From DASQUK01 sp035641315 (GTDB taxonomy: Bacteria; Actinomycetota; Acidimicrobiia; Acidimicrobiales; VFJN01): DNA of 21,312 bases. The position numbers were made by a program, and so were the translations under genes. The stretch lies in contig DASQUK010000205.1 of NCBI GenBank assembly GCA_035641315.1, forward strand, positions 1 to 21,312. The letters run 5' to 3'. The notes beneath the pieces are model-generated. The model was not told the origin of the DNA. It did not search any database and saw only the letters and a program-made list of their open reading frames with translations. This document shows positions 6,920 to 18,261 of this stretch, piece by piece. How positions within the stretch are numbered: the first letter of the stretch is position 1; the number at the start of each line of letters is the position of its first letter.

Positions 6920-7333
6920 TCAGTCCGAGTCGTCGGAGGCGTAGGCGCCGAGCAGGTCGCGCGCCGAGACGATCCCGACGAGCCGACCGCCCTCCTCCAC
7001 CAGGACGTGGCGGACGTAGCACTCCATCATCTGCGTCGCCACCTCTGCCACCGTCGCCTCGACATCGCACCACACCAGGTTGGTGTGCGCGACGTCGCTC
7101 GCTCGCGTCGACGCCGGGTCCCGTCTCTCGGCCAGCGCGCCCACGATGTCGCGCTCCGAGATGATCCCGGCGGCACCGTCGCCGGCGGCATCGCTAAGCA
7201 CCAACGCGCCGACGCCCGCGGCAACCATGGCCTCCGCAACCTCCTCGAGGGTGGCATCGGGCGCCACCATGGCGATCGGGGCGCCGATGAGCACTGAAAC
7301 CTGCATCGATCCCACGTTCGGACCACCTGTCAT
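6920..7333 (-). CDS. CBS-domain pair protein, Hrp1-like
   Basis: 137 aa from the ATG at 7333, which overlaps the stop of the PPK2 remnant as ATGA; an alternative start is the ATG at 7306. Two CBS motifs, residues about 13-70 and 76-132, end in the typical GIISERDIV and GIVSARDLL blocks. No other domain, so it is a stand-alone CBS dimer that probably binds an adenine nucleotide, like M. tuberculosis Hrp1 (Rv2626c), a strongly DosR-induced protein. Box 6 is centred 42.5 bp before the 7333 ATG, a position compatible with a leaderless transcript. It could be read alone from box 6 or with the upstream WS/DGAT operon. Confidence 0.88.
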   Translation of the reverse strand: MTGGPNVGSMQVSVLIGAPIAMVAPDATLEEVAEAMVAAGVGALVLSDAAGDGAAGIISERDIVGALAERRDPASTRASDVAHTNLVWCDVEATVAEVATQMMECYVRHVLVEEGGRLVGIVSARDLLGAYASDDSD

Positions 7334-7815
7334 GCCTCCACCATGGGGCCGCGGACAGGTGGGCGACAGGGCCGAAGGTCCTCTCGCCCCGATATCACCG
7401 CCATGCCGCCCCAGCCCGGAAGCTGGGGGTAGAAGCGGGCCAGGAAGTGGTGCCGCTTCTCGTCGTGGGTCGGGGCGGCAAACTGCGCCACGCGCACGTG
7501 CCGGGGGTCGAGCCGCCCGACCAGCCGCTTGATCGCACCGCCCTTGCCCGAGGCGTCCCACGCCTCGAACACCACGCACACCGGGGGACCGAGCGCCCCG
7601 TCCCCGATCAGCCCAGCCAGCACCAGGCGGAGATGGAGGAGGCGCTTCTGGGCGGCGGCCAGCCGGACCTCCTCCTGGTCCCGAGACAGGCTGAGCGACA
7701 GGTCGACGTGATCGAGTCGGGACACACACCCATTGAAGCTCGCAGCGTCGGCACTCGATGACTCACCAGGCCATGATCGAGCGACGAGATCGCTCGGCAG
7801 GGGTTCAGGGATCAT
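7330..7815 (-). pseudogene. Polyphosphate kinase 2 family, C-terminally truncated
   Basis: 161 aa from the second ATG (7815), chosen because GAGGG at 7826-7822 is 6 nt from it but abuts the ATG at 7821. PPK2 homology runs from about residue 35 (LDHVDLSLSLSRDQ) through GPPVCVVFEAWDASGKGGAI (76-95, Walker A), the DPRHVRVAQFAAPTHDEKRH block (103-122) and LPGWGGMAV (132-140). It stops exactly where the family normally continues FDRSWYGRVLVERV. The Walker B and lid parts are missing; the last 21 codons run through DosR-like box 6 and end in the ATGA overlap with the CBS gene. The active site cannot be complete, so loss of kinase activity is likely. A deletion that joined PPK2 to the CBS promoter is the simplest explanation. 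Confidence 0.78.
7369..7382. promoter_or_regulatory. DosR/DevR-like box 6
   Basis: GGGCCGAAGGTCCT, on the minus strand AGGACCTTCGGCCC, a form common among mycobacterial DosR sites. It lies inside the last codons of the truncated PPK2 frame, centred 42.5 bp upstream of the CBS-protein ATG. CATGGT at 7345-7340 is a weak -10 candidate. Confidence 0.7.
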
Positions 7816-7826
7816 CGACATCCCTC

Positions 7827-7870
7827 ATGAGCTCGTGCACACGTCGTGAGCTCGTGCACACCTCGTGAGT
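7827..7870. repeat. 19-bp tandem direct repeat, 2.3 copies
   Basis: Unit GTGAGCTCGTGCACACSTC: copy 1 at 7827-7845 (starting ATGAG), copy 2 at 7846-7864, then a third start GTGAG at 7865. Copies 1 and 2 differ at two positions. Each unit contains the palindromes GAGCTC and GTGCAC. It fills most of the 92-bp gap between the WS/DGAT stop and the PPK2 remnant start. Confidence 0.7.
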
Positions 7871-7907
7871 TGGCGGTCGCCACTCGTTCTGGCAGAGCCG
7901 GATCTCG

Positions 7908-9356
7908 TCAGCGGGCGGCCAACTTGCGCGTGTCGGTCAGGTCGATGGCCCTCTCGGCCGTGCCCGCGCCGGCGAGGCGCACCAGCGTCGCCACTGCGGC
8001 GCCGATTCCGTCGGCGAGCACATCGATGTCGGGGGCCGTGTCATAGTCGCCGGTGACGCCGAAGCGGAGTTGGCCGTTGTACGAGAGGATCGCCACGCCG
8101 ATGCGGACGCCGGGCCCGAGCGGGACGAACGGTAGGTACTCCAGCATCTCCCTGCCGACGAAGTAGAGCGGGAACTGCGGGCCGGGGACGTTGGTGGTCA
8201 CCGTGTTCATGCTCCGCTGCGGCACCCGCGACACCAGCCGCGACACGAGGCGGGTGGCCTGGGCGGTGAACGTCGGCGGCACCGCGCCGGCGAGCCGGGT
8301 CAGCGCCTCGCCGGCCTCGGCCTCGTGCGACTGCTTCAGGTGGTCCATCTCGCCGTGGACGACGGCCAAGCGCTCGAGCGGGTCCTCGAGGTGCACGGGT
8401 AGGTCGAGGAAGATCGCCGAGACGCGGTTGTCGTAGACGCCACGCCCCGTCTCGTCACGCACCGAGACGGGGACGAGGGTGCGCAGGGCCACGTGATCCG
8501 GGTCTTCGCCCCTCGCCACGATGAGGTCGCGGAAGCCGCTCGTAACGGCCGCGAGGATGACGTCGTTCACCGTGCCGCCAAAGGCCTGGCGGATCGTGCG
8601 GACGTCGGCGAGGCTCTCACCGGCGAACGTCCACCGGCGATGAGCGCCGATGGTCCCGTCGAGCGAGGTCGGCGGCGTGGGTCGCAGCGCCGAGCCGTAC
8701 GAGCGGAGCCCGCTGGCGATCGTGCGGCCCCGTTCCAGCGCTCGGCGCGGGGTGCGGACCGTCGTCCACAGCGTCCGGAGCAGCTCACGGGGACCGGTGA
8801 CCAGGTTGACGGCGGCCGCGACTGCGAGCCGCAGCCCGGCCGGGTCGGGCCCCGGCTCCCAACCATCGACGACTGCGGCCGTCGCCGGGGCGCGCTCGTG
8901 GTCGAGGACGACCGAGAGGAGGTCGACCCCGGCGATGCCGTCGACCATGCTGTGATGCAGCTTGCTCACGACCGCCCACTGCCCGCCGGCCAGGCCCTCG
9001 ACGATCCAGGCCTCCCACAGCGGCCGATCCCGGTCGAGCTCCTGGGACATCAGCCGGCCCATGAGCCGGCACAGATCTGCCTTGTCGCCCGGCGGGGGCA
9101 GCGCGGTGTGCCGCACGTGGTACTCCAGCTTGAAGTGCGGGTCATCGACCCACACCGGGCGTCCGAGGTCCATCGGCACGAACCGGACCCGCTGCCGGTA
9201 GCGGGGCACGAGCGGTAGCTTCGACGCGAACACGGCGACCACGTCCGCGTAGGCGGGTGCCGGTCCCTCGAAGACCGCGCACGACGCGATGTGCATGTGC
9301 GTCGTCCCGTCCTCCAGGTACAGGAACTCTGCATCGAGCGGGTTCATGCGGTCCAT
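7908..9356 (-). CDS. WS/DGAT wax ester synthase / diacylglycerol acyltransferase
   Basis: 482 aa, full length. The ATG at 9356 is preceded by AAGGGAG at 9-nt spacing. The N-terminal condensation-like domain holds the catalytic H134-H-S-M-V-D-G140 (HHxxxDG); RPLWEAWIVEGL (111-122) and VNDVILAAVTSGFR are the other conserved blocks of the family. The C-terminal WS_DGAT domain covers about residues 310-460, including TTNVPGPQFPLYFVGR. It uses acyl-CoA to make triacylglycerol or wax ester stores at the membrane surface. M. tuberculosis Tgs1 (Rv3130c), of this family, is a hallmark DosR-regulated gene. It lies 21 bases after the 135-aa cysteine-motif gene and so shares its promoter and tandem boxes 7/8. 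Confidence 0.93.
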   Translation of the reverse strand: MDRMNPLDAEFLYLEDGTTHMHIASCAVFEGPAPAYADVVAVFASKLPLVPRYRQRVRFVPMDLGRPVWVDDPHFKLEYHVRHTALPPPGDKADLCRLMGRLMSQELDRDRPLWEAWIVEGLAGGQWAVVSKLHHSMVDGIAGVDLLSVVLDHERAPATAAVVDGWEPGPDPAGLRLAVAAAVNLVTGPRELLRTLWTTVRTPRRALERGRTIASGLRSYGSALRPTPPTSLDGTIGAHRRWTFAGESLADVRTIRQAFGGTVNDVILAAVTSGFRDLIVARGEDPDHVALRTLVPVSVRDETGRGVYDNRVSAIFLDLPVHLEDPLERLAVVHGEMDHLKQSHEAEAGEALTRLAGAVPPTFTAQATRLVSRLVSRVPQRSMNTVTTNVPGPQFPLYFVGREMLEYLPFVPLGPGVRIGVAILSYNGQLRFGVTGDYDTAPDIDVLADGIGAAVATLVRLAGAGTAERAIDLTDTRKLAAR

Positions 9357-9377
9357 GGCGCGTCTCCCTTCATCGAG

Positions 9378-9785
9378 TCACGCCAGTCGATCCGCCGCCT
9401 CGACCTCGGCGGCGAACCCGTCGAGATCGGCCACGTTCGGTTCGTGGGTCCAGAGCTCGACATCCTGGAGCAGCTCGGCATAGCGGTCGGCGTCGTCGGG
9501 TGCCGCCAGAACACGAATCGGCACGTCCGGGCGGGCGAGTTGCCGGTAGCGGCGCACGATCGCTCGATGTTGGTCCCGATCGAGGTCGAGCTTGAACACG
9601 ATGCCATGCGCTTGTTCGAACTTCGGGCATCCATGGCCACCCAGTAGAGGGCACAACGCCTCTGCCGAAGGGCCATGGCACACGAGCACCGGATGACCCA
9701 TCCGCTCGAGGGTGGCCCGGTCGAACTCGCCGGCGTCGCCGGACGAGACATCAAGAAGCACGACACCCTCATACCAGTCGTCCAT
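9378..9785 (-). CDS. Cysteine-motif protein A (unknown; paralogue of 9954-10421)
   Basis: 135 aa; ATG at 9785 with a strong GGAGGAGG about 6 nt upstream. I cannot name a family. The visible signature is C36-H-G-P-S-A-E-A-L-C45-P, then L-L-G-G-H-G-C53-P, followed by KFEQAHGIVFKLDLDRDQHR (55-74), where hydrophobic beta strands alternate with helices, as in receiver-like alpha/beta folds. The protein encoded divergently at 9954-10421 shares the motif with near-identical spacing, so the two are paralogues. Three cysteines plus nearby His could hold a metal, iron-sulfur cluster or haem, or act as thiol switches; this is inference. It is first gene of the WS/DGAT operon, directly behind DosR-like boxes 7 and 8. 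Confidence 0.8.
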   Translation of the reverse strand: MDDWYEGVVLLDVSSGDAGEFDRATLERMGHPVLVCHGPSAEALCPLLGGHGCPKFEQAHGIVFKLDLDRDQHRAIVRRYRQLARPDVPIRVLAAPDDADRYAELLQDVELWTHEPNVADLDGFAAEVEAADRLA

Positions 9786-9840
9786 GGAGCGCCTCCTCCC
9801 GATCTGATCTCATCTTCGGGGGCGATGGAGCTGATCGCCA

Positions 9841-9854
9841 GGGTCCTTGGACCC
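9841..9854. promoter_or_regulatory. DosR/DevR-like box 7
   Basis: GGGTCCTTGGACCC is the core of an 18-bp near-perfect palindrome, CAGGGTCCTTGGACCCTG at 9839-9856 (8-bp arms, TT centre). It is the most symmetrical site of the set, in the divergent gap between the two cysteine-motif genes, 56 bases from the minus-strand start. Confidence 0.8.
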
Positions 9855-9877
9855 TGCTCGCGGGCCGTCGAGTCGAT

Positions 9878-9891
9878 GTGACCATCGGCCC
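9878..9891. promoter_or_regulatory. DosR/DevR-like box 8
   Basis: GTGACCATCGGCCC has one base off the arm consensus. It is 37 bp centre to centre from box 7 and 63 bp before the ATG at 9954. Tandem boxes are common at strongly induced mycobacterial DosR promoters. Confidence 0.65.
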
Positions 9892-9953
9892 TGGCGGACG
9901 ACGGCTCCGCCGTGGGTCAATCATGCGGGAGCCCCAACTTCTTGGAGGCCATC

Positions 9954-10417
9954 ATGTTCCAGCGAGAGGTCCATAGATCCCAGACGGCGGTGTCCGATCG
10001 GCACGGGCCGCCGTGGCGGCTGCTGGTCGAGAGCCCCGACCCGGGTCTGGCGATCTCCAACTTCGACGCGTTCCGCGACGCGGGGTTCGAGGTGACGGTG
10101 TGCGGGGGCCCGGCCGTCGACGCCGGCGAGTGCCCCGTCGTGCGCGGCGAGCCCTGCCCGCTGGTGGCCGGGGCCGACATCGTGCTCTTCGACCTCGACG
10201 GCGATCCGCCGCAGCGCTCGGAGGTGCTGGCAGCGAGGCGTTCGGCGGTGCTCGCGGCGATGAGGGCGAACCGTCCCGGGCTGCCCATCGTCGTGATGTC
10301 GGCCGCTCCGACAGCGGAAGCGGCCCGCGGGTGCGGGACCATCCGCCCCACCACGTCGGTCGGCGGCCAGGTCGCGGCTCTCCAGAAGGCCGTCCTACAG
10401 TGGCCGAGCCCACGGGC

Positions 10418-10421
<4 letters not shown>
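9954..10421 (+). CDS. Cysteine-motif protein B (unknown, receiver-like; paralogue of 9378-9785)
   Basis: 155 aa; the ATG at 9954 has GGAGG at 7-nt spacing; the open frame upstream lacks such a site. Residues 21-117 read like a response-regulator receiver: WRLLVESPDPGLAISNFDAF, GFEVTVC, then ADIVLFDLDGD (74-84, with D80 where a phospho-acceptor Asp would lie) and LPIVVMSA. Inserted after strand 2 is C50-G-G-P-x6-C60-P-V-V-R-G-E-P-C68-P, the motif shared with protein A. Whether D80 is phosphorylated is unknown; the usual acidic pair before it is not evident. Its stop overlaps the nifJ GTG (GTGA), so it is translationally coupled to pyruvate:ferredoxin oxidoreductase. A sensor or redox regulatory role for the operon is plausible inference. 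Confidence 0.82.
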
Positions 10422-14061
<3,640 letters not shown>

Positions 14062-14065
<4 letters not shown>

Positions 14066-15099
14066 CCGATCTCCGGACCACCTACCTCGGGCTCGATCTG
14101 CGCTCGCCGATCGTGGCCTCGGCCGGCCCGCTGACCCGGGAGCTGGAGACCGCCCAGCGCCTGGAGGCGGCGGGCGCCGGCGCGATCGTGCTGCCGTCGC
14201 TGTTCGAGGAGGAGATCGTCCACGAGGAGGTCGACCTCAGCTACGCCCTCGAGGCGGGCTCCGAGCACTTCCCCGAGGCGCTCGAGTACTTCCCCCGGTT
14301 CCCGGAGGTCGACTCGGTCCTCGACCGTTACCTGGCCTCGATCGGCGAGCTCAAGGACGCGCTCGACATCCCGGTGATCGCCAGCCTCAACGCCACCACC
14401 ACCGGCGGCTGGATCCGCTACGCCGAACTGCTCGCCAACGCCGGCGCCGACGCCATCGAGCTCAACCTCTACCGGCTCGCCGCCGACCCCGAACAGGGCG
14501 CGACCGATATCGAGGCCCGCGACCTGCGGTTGATCGCCGACGTCGTGGGTGCCGTCGACCTGCCAGTGGCCGTCAAGCTGGCGCCCTACTACACGGCGAT
14601 GGCCAACTTCGCCCGCCAGGTGGCCGCCGCCGGCGCCCAGGGGCTGGTGCTCTTCAACCGCTTCTACCAGCCCGACCTCGACCTCGAGACCCGCGACGTG
14701 GTGCCGAGGATCGACCTCAGCGAGCCGTGGGAGCTGCGCCTTCCGCTGCGCTGGATCGCCATCCTCCGGCCCGTCCTCGACCCCGCCGTGTCGCTGGCGG
14801 CCACTTCCGGCGTCCACTCGGGCGGCGATGTCGTCAAGGCCCTGCTGGTGGGCGCCGACGTGGCCATGACCACCTCGTCTCTCCTGCGCCGCGGACCGGA
14901 GCACCTCGCGACGCTCGAGGCGGAGCTGCGAGCCTGGATGACCGACCACCAGTACGAGTCGGTGCATCAGCTGCGAGGCAGCGTCAGCACCGCCACCAGC
15001 GACGACCCCGCCGCCTTCGAGCGCGCCAACTACCTGCGCACGCTCCACTCCTGGATCACACCTTCGAGCCTCACCGCCACGTACCCGACGAGCGGATGA
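14062..15099 (+). CDS. Dihydroorotate dehydrogenase-like protein
   Basis: 345 aa; the ATG at 14062 overlaps the nifJ stop (ATGA), so translation is coupled. FMN-dependent TIM barrel of the DHODH superfamily: an N-terminal LGLDLRSPIVASAGPLTREL block, VIASLNATTTGGWIRYAELL, DAIELNLYRL, PVAVKLAPYYTAMANFARQV (with the K of the barrel), GLVLFNRFYQPDLDLE, and the phosphate-binding end AATSGVHSGGDVVKALLVGA. This DHOD-like subfamily is repeatedly found beside nifJ in cyanobacteria and other bacteria, which argues for a redox role with PFOR rather than pyrimidine synthesis; its substrate is not established. Last gene of the operon; no strong terminator is visible, only a weak CCGGC-N6-GCCGG hairpin near 15190-15206. 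Confidence 0.9.
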
Positions 15100-15338
15100 G
15101 CCTGCACCGACGGTTCGGGTTCTCGTGCATCGGCCGAGCACGTCGCTCCGACGCTTCCTGGTAGCGCGACGACCTTGCTCCCGAGAGCGCCGGCGCGGAA
15201 GCCGGAATGAACAGGAATAACGGCCATAGTGCCCTACCCCCGGGCTGAGGAGGCGAAGAAGCTCGGCAAATCGTGGTGTCGGGGGTCAAAACCGACGGAG
15301 GTGGGCCATGGGCACGTCAGGCCGCCGCGGGAGATTTC

Positions 15339-15665
15339 ATGAGTCGCAGACTCGGGACCGTGATGACGGCGGTCGTCCAGGACACGTACGGCGTCGCTGA
15401 CGTTCTGGAGCTCCGGGAGATCGAGCGGCCCGAGGTCGACGACCACGAGGTTCTCGTACGCGTGGTCGCGGCCGGCGTGGATCGGGGCGCTTGGCATCTC
15501 ATGAACTGCGTGCCGTATCTGATGCGCATCATTGGATCCGGGCTGCGCGCACCAAAGGTTCCCGTTCCTGGCTCCAGTTTCGCCGTGGATCGCGGCGTCA
15601 CTATGTCGGCCTCGGCCGACGCCTTCGTGGCGATCAGTCCCTCGGCGCCGTGGTCGAACCACTAG
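15339..15665 (+). pseudogene. Truncated zinc-free alcohol dehydrogenase / quinone oxidoreductase N-terminus
   Basis: 108 codons. The ATG at 15339 has GGGAGA upstream; the family start MTAVVQD is the later ATG at 15363. Residues about 9-78 (MTAVVQDTYGVADVLELREI ... VLVRVVAAGVDRGAWHLMN ... YLMRIIGSGLRAPKVPVPG) match the N-terminal GroES-like domain of MDR-type NAD(P)-quinone oxidoreductases. After PVPG (about 15572) the usual GxDVAGxV continuation is absent; about 30 unrelated codons (SSFAVDRGVTMSASADAF and onward) run to a TAG at 15663. The NAD(P)-binding domain is gone, where the family usually exceeds 300 aa, so it is almost surely non-functional. The 3' end lies 48 bases from the convergent ABC permease gene. 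Confidence 0.72.
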
Positions 15666-15713
15666 GCCTTGGAGACCCGTCGAAACCGGCGGCGCGTCAG
15701 CCTCCTGGGTCTC

Positions 15714-18260
15714 TCACTCGGTGACGACGGCCCTCAGCACGTCGAGTTTGGCGGCCCGCCGCGCCGGAAGGACGGCGGCCACGATGCCAGCGAGCGCGGC
15801 GAGCACGACCACCACGACCAAGCTGAGGATCGGCACGGTGAAGGTGTTCAGCCCCTCGTCCTGCAAGGCGGTGACGAGCGCCCAGCCGAAGAACACGCCG
15901 ATGACCAGCCCGAGCAGCGCGCCCTGCACCGCGATGATCACGGACTCCCAGCGGATCGTCGATCGCAGCTGAGCCCGGGTCATCCCGACCGCCCGGAGCA
16001 CCCCGAGCTCGCGGGTCCGCTCGACGATGGACAGGGCCAGCGTGTTGCCGATGCCGAGCAGGGCGATGAGGATCGCCAGTGCTAGGAGGGCGTACACGAG
16101 GCCCAGCATCTGGTCGACGACGCCCATCTGCTCCTCCTTGTACTCGCTCTGGTCGAGCACGTCGGTGCCGGGGTAGTTCTCGGCCACCCGCTCGACCGCC
16201 GCCAGCGCCACGCTCGCCGGCACGTCGGCGGCCTTCTTGACGAAGACCTGGACATCCACCTGGTCGGGGTAGTTGGCAGCGAAGGCGTCGGTGTCGACCA
16301 GCCACTCGTTCTCGACGCCTGGGTTTCTGTCGTAGATGAGGGCGAGGGTCATGTTCTGCGTGCCCGTGGCCGTGAACTCGACGGGCACAGGGTCGCCGAT
16401 GCTGAGCCCCTTGTCGTCAGCGACGTCCTCCATCACCGCAATCGAGGTGGCATCGAGGTCGTCCGGTGACCCGGCCACCGGGTCGACGTCGAAGATGTCA
16501 AGAGCCTCGGGGGTGACGCCCAGCAGCTGCTCGGAGTCGCCGTCGATCTCGGCCAGGCCGGCGCGGACGCCACCTGCCGTCTCGACCTCGGGCAGCTCGT
16601 TGACCTGGTTGGTGAACTCGGGCGACACGCCGACCATCCCGCCGCCGGCCGTGACGACGAAGTCACCGGTGAAGGCCCGGTCGACGGTGTTGCTGAACGA
16701 CGCCTTGGTGGAGGCGGCGAAAATGGTGATGAAGGTGACCAGACCGACGCCGATCATCAGCGCCGACGCCGTGATCGCGGTCCGCTTGGGGTTGCGCATC
16801 GCATTCTCGCGGGCGAGATGGCCGGAGATCCCGCGTAGGTGTGGGAGCGGCAGCCCGATGATGCGGCTGAGGGGAAGCGCAACGGTCCGCCCCAGCACCG
16901 ACACCCCGAAGAAGACGAGTAGGACGCCGAGACCGACGATGGCCAGGGCATTCCCCGGATCGCCGAACAACCCGTACAGCAAGGCCACGACCCCGAAGGC
17001 CAGAACCGCGACGCCCACGTAGATTCGCTGCCTCGACCCGTAGCCCGTGCTGCCGACGGCCACGTCCCGCATGGCCGCGACCGGGGGCACCTTCGCCGCC
17101 TTGCGGCTGGGCGACAGCGCCGCCACCAGGGTGACGATCACGCCGGCCGAGAAGGCGATCACCGCGCTGCTGGTCGCCAGCACGACCCCGCCGGCCGGGA
17201 TGGGGAACCCGAAACCGGCGAGCAACGCCTTGAGCCCGGCTGCCAGCGGGATACCGGCCACCAGTCCCAGCGCCGAGGCCACCAGCCCGATGCCCAGCGC
17301 CTCGAGCAGCACGGCGCCCAGCACCTGGCGACGGCTGGCGCCGATGGCCCGCAGCAGCGCGTTTTCGCGCGTGCGCTGGGCAACGGTGATGAAGAACGTG
17401 TTGAAGATGATGAACCCGCCGACGAGCAGGGCCACCAAGGCGAACACGAGCATGAAGGTGTTGAAGAACGACAGCCCTTCGCGCATGGCGTCCTGGCTCT
17501 CGTCGGTGACGGTCGCACCCGTCACGGCCTCGACGCCAGCGGGAACGACGGCTTCGAGGCGGTCGACGAGCTCCCGCTGTGACACGCCCTCGTCCGCCGC
17601 GATCGAGATGCTGTCGAACTTGCCGACCTCACCCACGTAGCGCTGGGCCGCCTCGGTCGTGAACATGGTGAACGTTGCGCCACCCGGGGAGTCGGCGCCC
17701 CCGATGCGGGCGATGCCCGTGACGGTCACGTCGAGCGGCGCGCCCCGCACCAGGACGGTCGCCTGGTCACCGACGGTGTAGCCGGCGTCGTCGGCGACGC
17801 CCTTGTCGAGGACGACGTCGCGCTCACCTTTCGGCGCCGTGCCGTCGACGAGGGTCCAGGTGTTGAGCTCGCTCTCCGGCCAGTTGGCGCCCAACGTCGG
17901 CGGTCCGGCGCCAGGATTCCCGACCGGCTCCCCGTCCTTGTCGACGACCTGGGCGAAGCCCCACACGTCGCCGGACGCGACGGCGACACCCTCGACGTCG
18001 GCGACCTGGTCGACCAGAGATGCATCGAGCCGGCCCCGGAGATCGCCGAAGCCGTTGGGGTCCTCGAACGACGCCTCGGCCCGCACCATCGCGTCGGTGT
18101 CGGCGTACGCGTCGGTGAACAGGTCGTCGAACGTCTTGGTGATGGTGTCGGTGAGGACGAGCGTCCCGGCGATGAACGCAACGCCGAGCACGACCGCCAA
18201 GCCGGTAGTGAACAGGCGCATCCTGTGCGCTAGGAGGTTGCGGAGCGCAGTCTTGACCAT
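15714..18260 (-). CDS. ABC transporter permease, MacB/FtsX type
   Basis: 848 aa. Membrane part of a MacB-type exporter or mechanotransmission complex. An N-terminal helix (about 15-40, TGLAVVLGVAFIAGTLVL) is followed by an extracytoplasmic MacB-PCD-like domain. The first FtsX block is at about 265-395 with TRENALLRAIGASRRQVLGA, central helices at about 410-515, a second extracytoplasmic domain, and the C-terminal FtsX block at about 715-848 with ERTRELGVLRAVGMTRAQL. The duplicated layout with two FtsX blocks is the usual actinobacterial form. The ATG at 18260 lies one base after the stop of the ATPase gene, so the two are a coupled operon. The substrate is unknown; lipids, lipoproteins and peptides are all possible. 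Confidence 0.92.
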   Translation of the reverse strand: MVKTALRNLLAHRMRLFTTGLAVVLGVAFIAGTLVLTDTITKTFDDLFTDAYADTDAMVRAEASFEDPNGFGDLRGRLDASLVDQVADVEGVAVASGDVWGFAQVVDKDGEPVGNPGAGPPTLGANWPESELNTWTLVDGTAPKGERDVVLDKGVADDAGYTVGDQATVLVRGAPLDVTVTGIARIGGADSPGGATFTMFTTEAAQRYVGEVGKFDSISIAADEGVSQRELVDRLEAVVPAGVEAVTGATVTDESQDAMREGLSFFNTFMLVFALVALLVGGFIIFNTFFITVAQRTRENALLRAIGASRRQVLGAVLLEALGIGLVASALGLVAGIPLAAGLKALLAGFGFPIPAGGVVLATSSAVIAFSAGVIVTLVAALSPSRKAAKVPPVAAMRDVAVGSTGYGSRQRIYVGVAVLAFGVVALLYGLFGDPGNALAIVGLGVLLVFFGVSVLGRTVALPLSRIIGLPLPHLRGISGHLARENAMRNPKRTAITASALMIGVGLVTFITIFAASTKASFSNTVDRAFTGDFVVTAGGGMVGVSPEFTNQVNELPEVETAGGVRAGLAEIDGDSEQLLGVTPEALDIFDVDPVAGSPDDLDATSIAVMEDVADDKGLSIGDPVPVEFTATGTQNMTLALIYDRNPGVENEWLVDTDAFAANYPDQVDVQVFVKKAADVPASVALAAVERVAENYPGTDVLDQSEYKEEQMGVVDQMLGLVYALLALAILIALLGIGNTLALSIVERTRELGVLRAVGMTRAQLRSTIRWESVIIAVQGALLGLVIGVFFGWALVTALQDEGLNTFTVPILSLVVVVVLAALAGIVAAVLPARRAAKLDVLRAVVTE

Positions 18261-18261
18261 C

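Noticed and set aside
10335..10348. GGGACCATCCGCCC, one base from a DosR-like box, about 77 bp before the nifJ start
   Set aside because: It has C in place of the invariant G that opens the right arm and lies inside codons of the 155-aa protein; nifJ is translationally coupled to that gene, so no extra promoter is needed.
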